Shown here one piece after another: positions 1 to 11,150 of a DNA stretch of 64,000 nucleotides (its first letter is position 1; each line of letters starts with the position of its first letter). The notes under the pieces are model-generated. The model searched no databases and was not told the DNA's origin. It worked only from the letters and a program-made list of their open reading frames with translations. The stretch is taken from NCBI GenBank assembly GCA_036346255.1, contig CM070639.1, forward strand, positions 26,690,165 to 26,754,164, written 5' to 3'. Source of the stretch: Ampelocalamus luodianensis. Lineage: Eukaryota; Streptophyta; Magnoliopsida; Poales; Poaceae. Both the position numbers and the translations under genes were made by a program.

Positions 1-540
1 ATCAACGCGACATGCGCAGCGTCTTGTCCTTTTCGGGACAAAGATTGCTTAGCATCCCCAAGGAGATGAGCTAGGGCGGATGAAACCCTTCTCTTGAAGC
101 TCACCCAAGCTGCTTCTTCAACTCCACCAACTCAATTGGGTCCATCCGTAAGGCCTCTTTGAAATCGGGCGATGCAGGAACCAACTCAATGACAAACTCG
201 AGGTCTCGAAGCGGTGGCATCCACGGAAGGTCGTCGGGAAGACATCAACAAAGTCACATACCACTGGGACTTCACTAATATCTAGAGTGGCTTCGCCGAG
301 CGCGAAGAGATGCGGATCCCGCAGCTTGGCTAAAGCGAACACGCCGCCGGAAGGATCGGGTGAGGTAGATGAGCCTCCTAGCGCAATCAATTTGCCCCAT
401 GTCTTTGAGACAACCAATCCATGCCTAGGATTACATCTAAGCTCACCGATCGAAGGAGGATAAGGTTTGCCAAGAATCCTACCCTTCTATCTCAACAGGA
501 CATCCTACACTCGGACTCGGCTCTCATCTCCAACCGGGAG
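1..540 (-). pseudogene. E1 protease end and RT start, broken
   Basis: Minus-strand translation gives the stretch between protease and RT found in plant Gypsy elements. An ILGMDWLS-like segment lies near 400-430, a VCDFVDVFP motif near 250, and the RT entry with a PISKRPY-like motif near 160-175. Bases 1-120 correspond to the first RT block and are scrambled compared with the equivalent part of H (36600-36720). Several small indels break the frame. In an intact element this part of the polyprotein matures Gag-Pol and copies the RNA into DNA. It is cut by the window edge. Confidence 0.75.
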
Positions 541-832
541 AGCGAATGAGCAGCAGGACCAACAATGGAGTAAAAAGAAGACCTCCCATAGCAGAAAAGA
601 CTCGAAACAAGCGAATGAGATGCGCGGAATCAAACAAAATCAGTAGCGGGGAAAGAGTTAGCGAAAAGGGTACCCAACACGACGTCCGGTGCCTCCTGTG
701 CCTCCTCGCGGAGATGAGGTTGGCGGACACTACCCACGCCTTGGGTAGCGGGGACAACCTTCCGATCACGGGAGGACCACCTCCTGCCGCGTCCTCCATT
801 AGGACGAGGCCGCTCCGGATCTGTTAGGGCAA
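541..832 (-). pseudogene. E1 aspartic protease, broken
   Basis: The minus strand carries a retropepsin-like segment, LGTLFANSFPAT followed in another frame by an LFDS motif near 650-690. In E2 the same place reads LFDSGASHSF, the catalytic aspartate motif. At least two frame changes separate the blocks. It lies directly downstream of gag in the element, as in other chromoviruses. The order of blocks supports the call even though no single frame is open. Confidence 0.7.
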
Positions 833-1760
833 CTATTGGCATAATGCCCTTCGGTTGCATGAAAAACAAGTGACCGGCAGCGGATTGCGGGGCCACCTGC
901 TGGTTCGCAGCGCACGTGGATCGGGGCACGGCTGCGGGCGAGGCGGTCTTTGGCGGCCTCGGTGGTAGTGAAGCCACGAGCGGGCCTCGGGTAGGCCCGA
1001 CACGAGGGACGGGAGAGGGCGGCTGCGTGCGGGCCGGGCCTCCCACTTGCGCTGCGGGACTCGCCAACGCCTTGGCCTTGTGCTCGGCAACAATGGCCTT
1101 GTCCACCAAAGCACGAAAGTCAGCAAAGTCCACAATGGAGAGCTTGTCTTGCAGCTCCGGACAAACCCTCCATGAACTTCTCCCGCTGGCCTCATCGGTG
1201 GCCACCTCGGATGGAGCATAACGAGCCAAGTGGTTGAACTCGTGCAGTACTCCATCACGACTTACGCCCTTGCTTGAGCGCGAGGAACTCCTTCTTCTTG
1301 ACTTCATCAAGCGGCGAGGATGTGAGCTCGGCTAACGCCGTCGGAACTCATCCCAAGAGACGGTGTGGCGGCGGCTGCATGGCCAAGAAGTTCTCCCACC
1401 GGAGAGTGCTGCCCCACGAAGGCGATGGGAGGCAAAGAGTGCCCTATCTGGTCCAGCATCGAGCAACGTCGAGCTTACGCTCAACTCCGACGCCCGGTCA
1501 TCGCATCCAATGGGTCCTCGGATGCGGAGAGCGTGGGGGGCTGAGTGCGAAGAAACTCGGCCAAACCCCCACGAGACTGATGTCCGCTCCCCTGCCCGGA
1601 TCCTGAGGCACCGGTCAGGGCGGAGGTGTTGCGCGCGATAACATCCAGCGAGGACCCTCCTGTCCTCCGAGCGGTTGCGCTCGATCTGCGAAGGACCTCG
1701 ACCATGGTCGGTGAGGCGGAGCTCCTCATCCAAACCAAGTGCGACCACGACCGCACGAGT
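833..1760 (-). pseudogene. E1 gag, frameshifted
   Basis: This is the Gag capsid/nucleocapsid gene, which packages element RNA in cytoplasmic particles. In order, the minus strand shows IERNRSEDRR, IARNTS, a GGLAEFLRTQPP segment (about 1520-1560), a capsid core with RALFASHRL and HEFNHLARYAP (about 1200-1420), DKLSIVDFADFRALVDKAI (about 1090-1150) and a proline-rich tail. A degraded CCHC knuckle (CFSC and KGIMP blocks) lies at about 835-875. Blocks fall in different frames. The order matches E2 and H gag. E1 also preserves, uninterrupted, the sequence context into which N inserted in H (GTCCTCCATTAGGAC, about 791-805). Confidence 0.85.
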
Positions 1761-2514
1761 ACCTCCACCATCTGGTTCAAGAAATTTAGGTTAGCAACCA
1801 AAACACTAAGACTAGAAGTTGATGAAAGCGAAAAGCTAACGATTAGGGGAATGAGATATCACCTAACGAAAGCCAAAAACAGCAAGCAACAACTCTAAAT
1901 GTTTCCAAAGAAACTACGAAACAACAAAGGAATCATTAAACCAAGCAACTTCTCAATGCCATTAACCCGTATTGAATGAGCGAGTAATAGCGTGAGAAGG
2001 TAAAAATTTCAGCACCTTACAACAAATCTAACACTACACAATAGCAAAGTTAAGGCGGCAAAAATAGCGTTAGGTACTTAGCTAACTAGTACCACATCCT
2101 ACCCTTTTGTTCCCACAATTTTTTTTTAAGTTGATTATCCTCTCATTTTCTACCCTAATTAGGAACCTTTGAGCTTGCTGTCCAGGAAGCGAATGATCGC
2201 TGTCCAGATTTTGCATCCAAGCCTCCTAATTGAAATCTTCACTTCGGAAGCTTCAAAACCATGTAGAGGGCAGCTAACACTTCAATTTGCCAAACTCATT
2301 GGTCCCAAAACCCAATTAATCGATACACTATCTTTAGAGGAAAGAGAGGAAAACAACTTTTAAAAATCAAATTAGAGCAGGTGAGATAGAAAGCTAAGAT
2401 AGGTAAGAGTAAAATCGAGAACTTACTTAAGCTTTCATAAATCATTTGATACTTTGAAATTAAGTTTTCCAAAATATCCTAAGGGCGACCAAGCTTGGGT
2501 TACTACGGTGGAAT
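1761..2514 (-). other. E1 untranslated leader
   Basis: This is the spacer between the primer site and gag. It is AT-rich with no convincing reading frame on the sense strand. It resembles the corresponding spacer of H (51290-51965), including shared runs around the word CTGTCCAG and the pattern next to the primer site. I see no other element in it. Confidence 0.7.
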
Positions 2515-2526
2515 GGCTCGATACCA
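2515..2526 (-). other. E1 primer binding site (tRNA-iMet), one base short
   Basis: On the plus strand it reads GGCTCGATACCA. The matching sites of E2, TRG and H contain GCTCTGATACCA, the complement of TGGTATCAGAGC, which pairs with initiator methionine tRNA. E1 has lost the T of CTG. It lies four bases from the LTR end, as expected. Confidence 0.85.
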
Positions 2527-3847
2527 ACTTTGTGAGGACCCGGTTTATTAGGCATCTTTGTTTAACCATCCACTTGGTCCTAACGGTACAAATCAAATAA
2601 ACCAAGCCTCGAGATATGTATACTTCCCGATTGCAGTATACACACCCGTTACAAAATCATGCATCAACTCCATTCATACATATAGAGCGAAGCAAAGCAA
2701 CAATCGAAAGACATAGATAATATAAAGAGAGTTACTACAAAAGAGAGGCCGATGGCCAAATAACACATAAGTAACCAATTTAAACAATGAAGCAAAATGG
2801 CCATAAGATGGCGATAAACACAAGCCAATCGGTGTGCCTTTACCACAAGGCAACCAACCGGACCGCCAAGCTAATCGTCCCAAACAGCGCAGCAACCTGA
2901 CTCACAAAAGTGAGGCCCTTGGGGCTCACCTTCTTCCTCTGCAACAATTAATATTAAGCAAAGCGGATGAGTACAAAACTTGTTTTTGTACTGCATAAAG
3001 ACTGACGTGTGAGATAACGAGAACTATAATTAACTACATGCAAGCTTTATTTAAGTGGATGAGGCTCTGGACTTATTTTGACATAAAGCAAGTTTTCATT
3101 TGCAATAGGGTAATAGATTCAAAGCAAGTTTGCAATTAACTTTTATTGTTCAAATAAAGAGAGGCAATAATAACAATAGATAGAGAACAACACCAACCTA
3201 GAAGTGACTAACCCATAGTCACCACAACAATAGCATGAAGTACCCTTCATACCACCCATGTCAAGTTTAAGTTTTTAAAAGGTTGTAGTCTAGTTCTTGT
3301 GGAAATAACCAAGCGTGTCCATAACCTGGGGCGAGGCTATTCGAATAGTTTTAACCTGCGGGTGTACCAATGTACCCACACGATAGACCGCCTTTCCACG
3401 ACCACGGTTAGCACACTTCCTTTGGTATGCGGGCATGGCTAAGTCTAACAAGACGCTTTCCAATGGACAATGCTAATTAAGAGCGCAACCACGGGAGAAA
3501 GACACATTAGGCGGCCTAACAGGTGCGCTAATGCTCCTCCAACACCACAAACACACACACACAGAACACACCCACCGAGCCAGCTCATAATTAACACCCT
3601 CCAAAGTACTTAGTCAAGAGAGGTTCCATATCCCCTCGTGTGGTTAGTACGCAATAATTGCTTGGATCAATGGCACAAGTAACTCGGTCCTTAGGGACTT
3701 AGGCACCATTCAATCACACCCAACAGATCACCCAACATACCATTGTGCCCAAGCCAAGATATAATTTTTGTTTTCGGTTTTGATTTGCAAAATGGTAAAA
3801 CACAAGGGTTGGACATAATGGAATAATATAAGTATTTGTGTGATCAA

Positions 3848-3870
3848 GACCATCGACTAAGTCGATGATC
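3848..3870 (-). other. Conserved LTR hairpin, E1 copy
   Basis: The arms are GACCATCGACT (3848-3858) and AGTCGATGATC (3860-3870). The single non-Watson-Crick pair becomes U-G in the sense RNA, which is copied from this strand. Relative to the H copy, two base pairs are changed on both sides together. See the finding on the hairpin family. Confidence 0.6.
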
Positions 3871-4727
3871 GCCCAATACTACCGATACTAGGCATGGCTA
3901 AGCAATATTTATTCGAAAATCTACTAAGTGACAAGAGCTCATCCAACGAACTCTAATCACAGCAAATAACCTAGGCTCAGGTAGTAGAGGATACTTATTT
4001 ACCTACAGATTATGCAACTAGAGGATTAGCTAATCAATTTAACAACAAATTAGCAATGCATACATAGAAGTTAAACAAAATATTAGACTTTAAAAGTAAT
4101 GGGATCAAATGGGAAATGATCAAAGCTGCTTGCACGCTACATGTTGCTCAATTTGTTGCGGAGGGTCGTTCTCGGGGTTACCGCAAATGTCGAATCCTAA
4201 GCGAAAGAGCGAAAACAACCAATAAGACGAGCAACACTTAAACAAAAGAGCAAGCAAAAATTATCCAAATGCGACGAAATTTATACACAAGGTAAAATAC
4301 GAATATACCTAGACATAGAAACTGGAAAAACCTAATTTGGATTTGTGGTGCAAAAGATATTCTCTAAAAACCTATTTTTGGCCATAATTAGCACTGTAGC
4401 AAAAACATTTTCTAGAAAGATTTTGAAGCTGAAATTTTTATGGTAGCTACCTACTGGTATAGTGGTAACCCATATAAAATTTCAGGTCATTTGGAGTTAA
4501 AATGATTTAGTTATGATTTTTCTAAGTTATAAATCTAAGACATGGTTAATTTCAGTATTAAAGACTCTTGCAAAACCTATACTAAGCTAAAGTACTTTAT
4601 GGATGCATTTATAGAACTTTAGTTTGTTAAATTTAGACTACAGAGAAAAAGATATGCAATTTTGAAGTTTAAAACAATTAATATGTGCAAATAAAAGCTC
4701 TGGAACTAAATGGAAAACCAATAAAAG

Positions 4728-5998
4728 CGGGAGGTCGTGGGCGTTGATCAAAGATCGCACGGCTCACGATCTCGCATGCCAAACCCTTACGAGCACAGGC
4801 GCAAAGACCTTGCCGCGCCTAGGAGAGGTCTTAGCGTTGATATTGAAGCGACTCAGACCACCGGATGCACAAAGACACGGATGAGGTCCTCGCGCACTGG
4901 GAGGTCGTGGCCGTCGGATCTGGATCTCGCGGCCCCGAGCTCACGAGAGGTCCTACGGCTATCTCGCTAAGGGGAGAGTGCGGACGGTTAAGATCTCGAG
5001 GAGGTCTTAACGGTCTAGATCGATCGGAGGAGAGGACCTAGCGGTGGCGAACGGCGAGAGGTCTTGGCGGCTAGGATCTCACCGAGGAGGTCCTAACGGT
5101 CGAGATTTCCCTGGGAGGTCCTCCAACTGGCGCTTTGAGAGAGAGATCTGGATGGCTCGGATCTCCATGGGAGAGGTCTGAGCGGTCCGGATCTAGGCGG
5201 GAGGTCCTCACGCAGTTAAGACCAAAGACGAGGAGGTCTGAAGTTCTCTTTACAAAAGACCAAGGGTGGTCTTTTGCAAAGAGGACCACAGGGGTGGTTT
5301 TGAAGGTTTTCTTTACAAAAGGCCGGGGTGGTCTTTTGCAACGAGGACCTCGAGGAGGTGGTTCAAGAGGTGGTTTTGACAAAACGGCCAGGGTGACCTT
5401 TTTGCACAGAGGACCTCAAGGAGGTCTTTTGCAAAGAGGACCCCAAGGCGGAGGTGATCTTATCGGTGGGATTTTACCTATGGAGGTCTTTAATGGCCGG
5501 GATTCCAAATGGTGGGAGGTCTGGCGGCTAAGGACTTAGACTAGGAGATCTAAGGGTCGGATCAACAATGAAGAGGTCATTAAGGGCGAGGATTAGATCG
5601 ATGAGGTCTTGGGAGCTAGAGTTTTTGCCGACAAGATCCCACGGTGCGAATCTAACACGGGAGGTCTGGAGGTCACGATGACCACGAGGAGGTCCAGTGA
5701 CTTGACAAAAATGCGACAAGATCGGGACACGGCTTTGGTCACCGGCTCGTCGCCGGCGACCACGACCACGCGGGCGCGGTCAGCGGGGCAAAATGTTCGC
5801 AATACTATTGCGAACATTTTGAGGGCACAAATGTCGCCGGACACGACCCATATCGCCACGAGCCGACGAGGCGGAGATCAGAAATGGAAAAGCGAAAACC
5901 GAGAAAGACTTCGCCGAGACCTAAGCTATCGGGTGCTTAAGCTACAGGAGGTCATTGTGAACTCACGGGCGGAGGAGGTCTAAGGAGGTCGAGGAGTT
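4728..5998. repeat. Irregular GAGGTC minisatellite within E1 LTR
   Basis: The core AGGTC, usually as GGAGGTC or GAGAGGTC, recurs about every 20-60 bases over 1.3 kb, often followed by CT or CC and then a GGCGG or ACGG word. A sub-block at 5250-5440 repeats GGTCTTTTGCAAAGAGGACC-like units. The stretch is GC-rich against AT-rich flanks. The corresponding parts of the N, H and E2 LTRs lack it. Several plus-strand reading frames here are by-products of the repeat. Confidence 0.75.
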
Positions 5999-8852
5999 CA
6001 GCGGACGACGACCGCCACCGAGCCGAGGAAGACAACGCGGGGCAAGCAATCCTGAGCAATAGAGGACCAAAGAGTGGTGTGGTTAGCTCCTGAAGGACTC
6101 ACCGAAAGTCCAAGAGTGATGAATTGGAGGAGGGGGCAACCTTACCGGAGAGGAGGATGAAGCGGCGGTTTCGTGAACAGACCCGCACCTTGATTGTTTG
6201 CTCCTGCGAGCACAAGCCAAACCAAGTTAGGGGAACAGACCAGGAGGTCGAAAGGAACGTTGCGATGCTAGAAAAGGGGCCAGGGGACCCTGGAGCACCG
6301 TCGGCGATGAGGAGCTCTGCGGCCAACAATGGCGGAAGGTGATTTGAGTGATTCGAGCTCAAGCAAGCAAGGTGGGTGTAAACTGGGGCTGCGGAAGGGT
6401 GAAAGGAGGACAATGAAGGAGAGCTGGGTGTTAAGTAGAAGAGGAGCTCGGTCCACAACGGCTCTCGCACGGGAGGTCGGCTATGGTCATGGGAGCTGGC
6501 GGCGGGAGCAGTAGAAGGAGACTTACGTGGCAAGCCCTGAGCACAATAAATGCATGCCAGTGAGGAGCAGTTAGGGAGGTGACTAGGCGCTGCTTTCCCC
6601 GCTGACTTCACCGCCGCACAGTCGCACGTGGGCGGCGGAGGAAGAAGATGACCAGCGGCGACATCGGGCCCACGGGTCAGCCGCACGAAGGCGGCTCGAG
6701 TCGGCGCTGCGGAATTGGTTCGGCCGAGTCAATTGACTCGAGCCGAGCGACCCGCGCCCAGGAATAGAGCAAACCCATTAGGTTTCGATTTTCAAAGCTG
6801 AAACTTTGCAGGTTTAATTGGGATAGCAAAACAACTCCGAAATTTCTGAAATTTTAAGCTGGAGCTTGCTAACTTTAGAATTAACCTCCCATAAAATTTT
6901 CAGAGATTTTGGTGTGTAGAGTTTCCTCAAGAAATTCCATAACCTTATCTCGGGGTTTGACCGAGGTTTGACTTGCCTCTAAAGCTGCTTCAAATCATTT
7001 CCAAAAATTAGGAAATAATTGGAGGTGCCACCAAGCAACCCTAGAACCAGGAAAAATATTTCCAGAGCATTATCACAAGATTGGACAAGATGATCTTTGC
7101 CTTGAGAGAATTGAAGGTTTTGATTTTGCATTTCCCAAAATTCCTTTTGCAAGAATTTCAGAAAAGTTCGACAACAGAAGGGAGTAAGAAAAAGTTTTAA
7201 TTTCTACTCGTTTTCTTACATTTGAAACACAAGTTGAAAATGGGGATGTTACACTCACCCTTCTAAGAACATCTGATACTGACATACAAGCTCACATGGC
7301 ATACAACGCAGTCATAGACCAAAGCATCTATGCCATACAAGGTCAATACACATATTCTTACTTTCCTGTTTCCAACCCAATAGTCTTAACATTTTACTTA
7401 ACCAAACAGCGCCCATACACTGCATGTGGAAGTACGTGGGGGACTTGAATTGAATAATCAGAGTTCGGTCCTTAATTAACCCAGACAAGTCCACCACAAT
7501 TCTCAATCTCATGCACAAAAGCACCATCACTAGCTTCCTTTTGTCCAGATCAAGTTAAATATAAAACTCATTTTTGAAATAAATAAACTGGACAAAGAGT
7601 TTAAAATAACAGAAGTTCATTTGTGATTCCCCTGTTTGACAAGATATTCTTGTCAAACTCTAAAGTTTCTAGACTGCATGTCTAAGCCAAATCTGAAAAT
7701 ATATTATAGTATACAGTACTATGCTAAGGTTGAGTGTATGGTGGCAATTGAGGTAATCCATCATGTTTGGTCATAGCTAACTACTAACAGATCACAATTT
7801 GTATTTTCAGAAAAGTAGCATGCACAAATGTCACTGGATTTAGAAAATCTATTGTATAAAACTTGGGATCAACATGGTGCAAAGAGGATGCTTGCCTTGA
7901 TAGTAATAAACTTCTGTTGCAGGCTCAGGATGCTCAGAAATAGTGTCAAAAGCCTCAGAAGAACCAGATTCTATAAAAAAATAATAAACTCCAATAAACA
8001 CCAAAGATGACAACTAGTCTGGATTAAAAGAAAATGCATGATCAATAAAGAAATGCATGATTAACAGCATGCTTAAGTCACAACTACCCTAATATTAATA
8101 ATAACCCATATTATAATACACAGACTTTTAAATAATAGAAACTAGTGTTTGAACTAAAGTTGCAGCTTTTGATTTTGAAAAAGTGAAAGCAGGGACAGAT
8201 CTGATTTTGGAAAAAGGAAAATAAATCAAGCAAAGGTTCTAAAATGAAGCTTAGCCTGATCTATTAGGGTAGTTAATACCCTAAACTAACCTTAACCTAA
8301 CCCTACTCGGTTAGATTACAAAAGCTAATGAAAAACCTATTTTGTCGGTTAAAAGACAAAGAAAACAGAGATGATTTCAGCTATGAGGCAAAATAGATGA
8401 TGACAAGAATTGAAAGATCAACTTGTTATGCTACTAGAGTTTAGTTGAAACCTAACTAGGATGATAAGTTGACAGGAGAAACCCTAATTCTTGAAAATGA
8501 CATGAAAGACCGAAAAGTTAGAATAACAACTTTTCAGTTTACCGCAAGTTAAAGCTACTGCTATTTAAAAGAATGATTCATATGATCTCCTAAGGTCCTT
8601 AAGATGCCCTAGATGTCAAAAACTAGGGTTTTAGCTTACCAGAATAGGAAAGGCACCAAAAGTTGAGAAAGTCAATTTTGCTCAACAGAGAGATAACCTT
8701 CGGTTTTAACCTACAAAAGATGTCAAAACCTTAGTGCAAGGTGAAACCAGTTCTTGGGATGGAAAAGCAAAGGATAGGAGCAAGAAACTCCTTTGGACAA
8801 CAATGGAGGATGAACTTGGTGGTCAACAATGGTAACAAACAAAAAGCTAGGG

Positions 8853-8862
8853 TTTATATATG
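8853..8862 (-). promoter_or_regulatory. TATA-like box of E2 left LTR
   Basis: The plus strand reads TTTATATATG, which is CATATATAAA in element sense, about 1.6 kb into the LTR. The right LTR keeps the same box at 24528-24537. Position in the U3-like half and conservation in both copies support a core promoter. No start site can be proved from sequence. Confidence 0.6.
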
Positions 8863-9289
8863 GATGTTGAGCTACAGGCACAAGAGAAGAGTCTAGAGTT
8901 GATGAGGTGTCCATTTAGGCTAATTATCCCAAAATTAGTTGCATAAACTTTGGGATAAATCCTCCTCTGATATCAGAGAGCTGCTGCAGAGAGACAAGGA
9001 AGATGATAAGAATCATCGACATGTGGGTCCCATTGCGATCCACACACGTAGCGCCTCCTAAAGCCTCAAAGAACATCACCGTCCGATTAAAAATGGGCGG
9101 TGTGATAAATAGAGGGGTTAAAAGACTTTGTCGGTGTCTTCAAATATAAGCGCACGATACGAAACGAACGGCGGAGATTAAAAAGAGCTCTACGGGCTTT
9201 CGGGGTTTTAAGTTCAAATAGGGGCGTTGGATTGAAATCCAATGGCCCAGCTCAAAAGATACACGTCATCCCTTAGATGCACTGATGCA

Positions 9290-9810
9290 GCACCGTCCGA
9301 TTAAACTTCTACGGTCAGGATTAACGCGGGCTCCGGATGGTCCGAATGCATACACTAATATGGACCCTACGATTGAAATCCAACGATTCGCTAAATTTGG
9401 GCTTTAAGAGCCCATGGTCAAAGAGGCACACCGTAGGATCTAGATCTAAGGGCTCAAGATAGCCGCGCGTCTTTAATTTCAAAAGAAAAGGGCAGCGCGG
9501 TAGGATCAAGAATGGACGGCGTAGATTGAAAGGGAATCCGGAGTTGTCCGATTGCATACATCGCTCTGGACCTTACGATGAAAATCTAACGGCTTAGAGA
9601 AACTCAGACCTTAACGGCACGCGGGAAAGAGGGACGCCGTGAGATTTAAATCTGACGGCTCAAAGAAAAACGCGCCCCTAGGTTTAAAAGAAAAAGGCGT
9701 ATTGTTGGATCATAAATGAGCGGTGGAGATCGAGAGAAGATCCGAGTCGTCCGAATGCATACACCACTCGACCGTTTGATTAAAATCCAACGGCGGAAAT
9801 TAGGCGCGCA
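9290..9810. repeat. About 200-bp tandem units in E2 left LTR
   Basis: The words TCCGAATGCA, TCCGATTGCA and TCCGAATGCA start at 9341, 9547 and 9750, spacings of 206 and 203. Each is followed by ATACA, a TACGAT or TTTGAT word and then an ATCCAACG- or ATCTAACGG-like motif. The right LTR has the same series at 25016, 25208 and 25414. Confidence 0.7.
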
Positions 9811-10465
9811 CGTGGACGCTCACGGGATGTCGCGACCTCGCTGTTCGATTGAAGATCAACGGCTCATGGAGCACGAGGGTTTGAGCTCGCGCCCGGCGTG
9901 GTGAAGCCGGACCACTTGCACCGGGTTGGACCCAACCGCATAAGTTTGAGTCGCTACGATTGCTAGTGTTTAGGTTTAGACACGAAGGTTGACTAAATCC
10001 TAAATTCAAAGCTTAAAAGTTTATTGGGCTTTTAAAAATAGCAAATAAATTTGTAAAATCATGATATTTTTCTTTGGAGGCTCTTGGGATGATATATTTC
10101 CCAAATAAATGTTAAAATCACATGATCACTTTGTAAAATACATAAATATTTATTTTAGCCGAAAATATTCATTTAAAGACAATCATTTTCTTTAAGCCAA
10201 AATAATTTCTAAAATGCAACAAAAATATTTTCAGCCAAGATAATTTATCTAGGCTTTAATAAAAATACTTCAGTCATAATACAAGTTTTATCTTGTATTT
10301 CCTTGAAAACTTTAAATAAGTTTTTAGTCTTTGGCTAAAAGGAAGGTTTTACTTAGTAACAAACAACTCCCAAGCTGGTGGTTAAGAAACAGTAATGCTA
10401 TGAGCAGTGTCCCATTCACTGTTCATAATGCGATTATTATTGTTTATAGAATTGGGGCTGTTACA

Positions 10466-10480
10466 AACCTACCCCATAAG
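10466..10480 (-). other. E2 polypurine tract
   Basis: Immediately inside the left LTR the sense strand reads CTTATGGGGTAGGTT before TGTAACA. This G-rich purine run primes plus-strand DNA synthesis in LTR elements. It is imperfect, with T interruptions. Confidence 0.65.
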
Positions 10481-10499
10481 AAAATCTCGTCCCCGAGAT

Positions 10500-11150
10500 T
10501 TGGAACAAGTTAGAGATTAGGAAGAAGTGAAATTGAAATGATTTGCAAGGAAATTCAACACCTGTTGTCTTGATTGCCTTCAAAGATAACAAATAAGAAC
10601 TTTACTTAATAACATGGTGTTATCATTACATCTTTGTTTACATTGCTATGTTTAAACTTTCCTTTCTTGATTCAAAGGAAAGTTCTAAACATAAAAAGAT
10701 GGGGCGCTCAATGCATCGATCTTGCGCTCCCAAGTGGCTTCATCTTGTAATGATTAGCCCATCGAATTTTCAAGAACTTGAAGACGATTTCTTGTCTGCG
10801 TTCCATTGTGTCGAGGATACGTCTTGGTTGTTCTTGATAGGAAAGATCGAGTTGGAGATCAAGATGCTCATAGCGATTGCCTCAATAGGAACACGAAGGT
10901 ATTTCTTCAATTGAGACACATGAAAAGTATCATGCACTCGAGAGAGGATTGAGTAGTTCCAATTGATAAGCTCTGACTCCTCGCTTTGCAATGATCGGAA
11001 GGGTCCGATATATCGAGTGCGAGCTTCCCTTTACTGAAAACGATGAGTGCCTTTCATCGGTGATACTTTAAGATAGACATGGTCATCTACCTCAAAGATT
11101 AATTCACGACGGCGATGATCGGCATAGCTCTTCCGATGAGGCGGCGGTTT
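10500..11150 (-). pseudogene. E2 integrase C-terminus and chromodomain, frameshifted
   Basis: Blocks in order on the minus strand are an integrase C-terminal segment around 11000-11130, HDTFHVSQLKKYLRVP (about 10880-10930) and a chromodomain-like segment FKFLKIRWANHY followed in another frame by DEATWER (about 10700-10780). The FHVSxLKK and RWxNHxxxEATWE patterns are typical of chromoviral integrase ends, where the chromodomain guides insertion to certain chromatin. Several indels break the frame. The first 30 bases downstream of the polypurine tract are non-coding. Confidence 0.8.

Larger units (their letters stand above)
1..7253 (-). mobile_element. E1: Ty3/Gypsy Tekay-like chromovirus, partial
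   Basis: This minus-strand LTR retrotransposon is cut by the left window edge. From right to left it shows a complete LTR (2531-7253), a tRNA-iMet primer site, a leader, gag, protease and the first part of RT. The rest of pol and the other LTR must lie further left. Its right end is TGTTACA at 7247-7253. The next bases (7254 on) match the interior of the E2 LTR from 22935 on, so E1 inserted into that LTR. All coding parts are frameshifted in the printed sequence. The Tekay-like placement is inferred from LTR length, the primer site and similarity of its gag and protease to those of H and N. Confidence 0.9.
2531..7253 (-). repeat. E1 5' LTR, 4.7 kb
   Basis: The plus strand begins TGTGAGGACC at 2531 and ends TGTTACA at 7253, so in element sense it starts TGTAACA and ends CTCACA, like H, N and P. 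Landmarks shared with those LTRs are a CTATTCGAATAG palindrome (3338-3349), a hairpin (3848-3870) and the block TTGCAGAGGAAGAAGGTGAG (about 2925-2946, complement). An irregular GAGGTC repeat fills 4728-5998 and is specific to this copy. The partner LTR is outside the window, so age cannot be judged here. Confidence 0.92.
7254..10465 (-). repeat. E2 3' LTR, part right of the E1 insertion
   Basis: It matches 22935-26112 of the right LTR nearly base for base and ends TGTTACA at 10465. About 1.15 kb equivalent to 21780-22934 is missing here and should lie left of E1. Differences from the right copy cluster at CAG and CTG words. It contains a TATA-like box (8853-8862) and three diverged units of about 200 bases (9290-9810). 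Confidence 0.93.

Noticed and set aside
5135..5983. Plus-strand frames of 134 and 124 codons in the E1 LTR
   Set aside because: They are translations of the GAGGTC repeat and lie opposite to the element sense.
6099..6686. 195-codon minus-strand frame in the E1 LTR
   Set aside because: Low-complexity proline/serine-rich peptide in a GC-rich LTR segment, with no counterpart in other LTRs; probably chance.
7254..10465. Interpretation as a solo LTR
   Set aside because: A polypurine tract and pol follow directly at 10466, and the matching LTR at 21780-26112 has the primer site, so it is the 3' LTR of E2.
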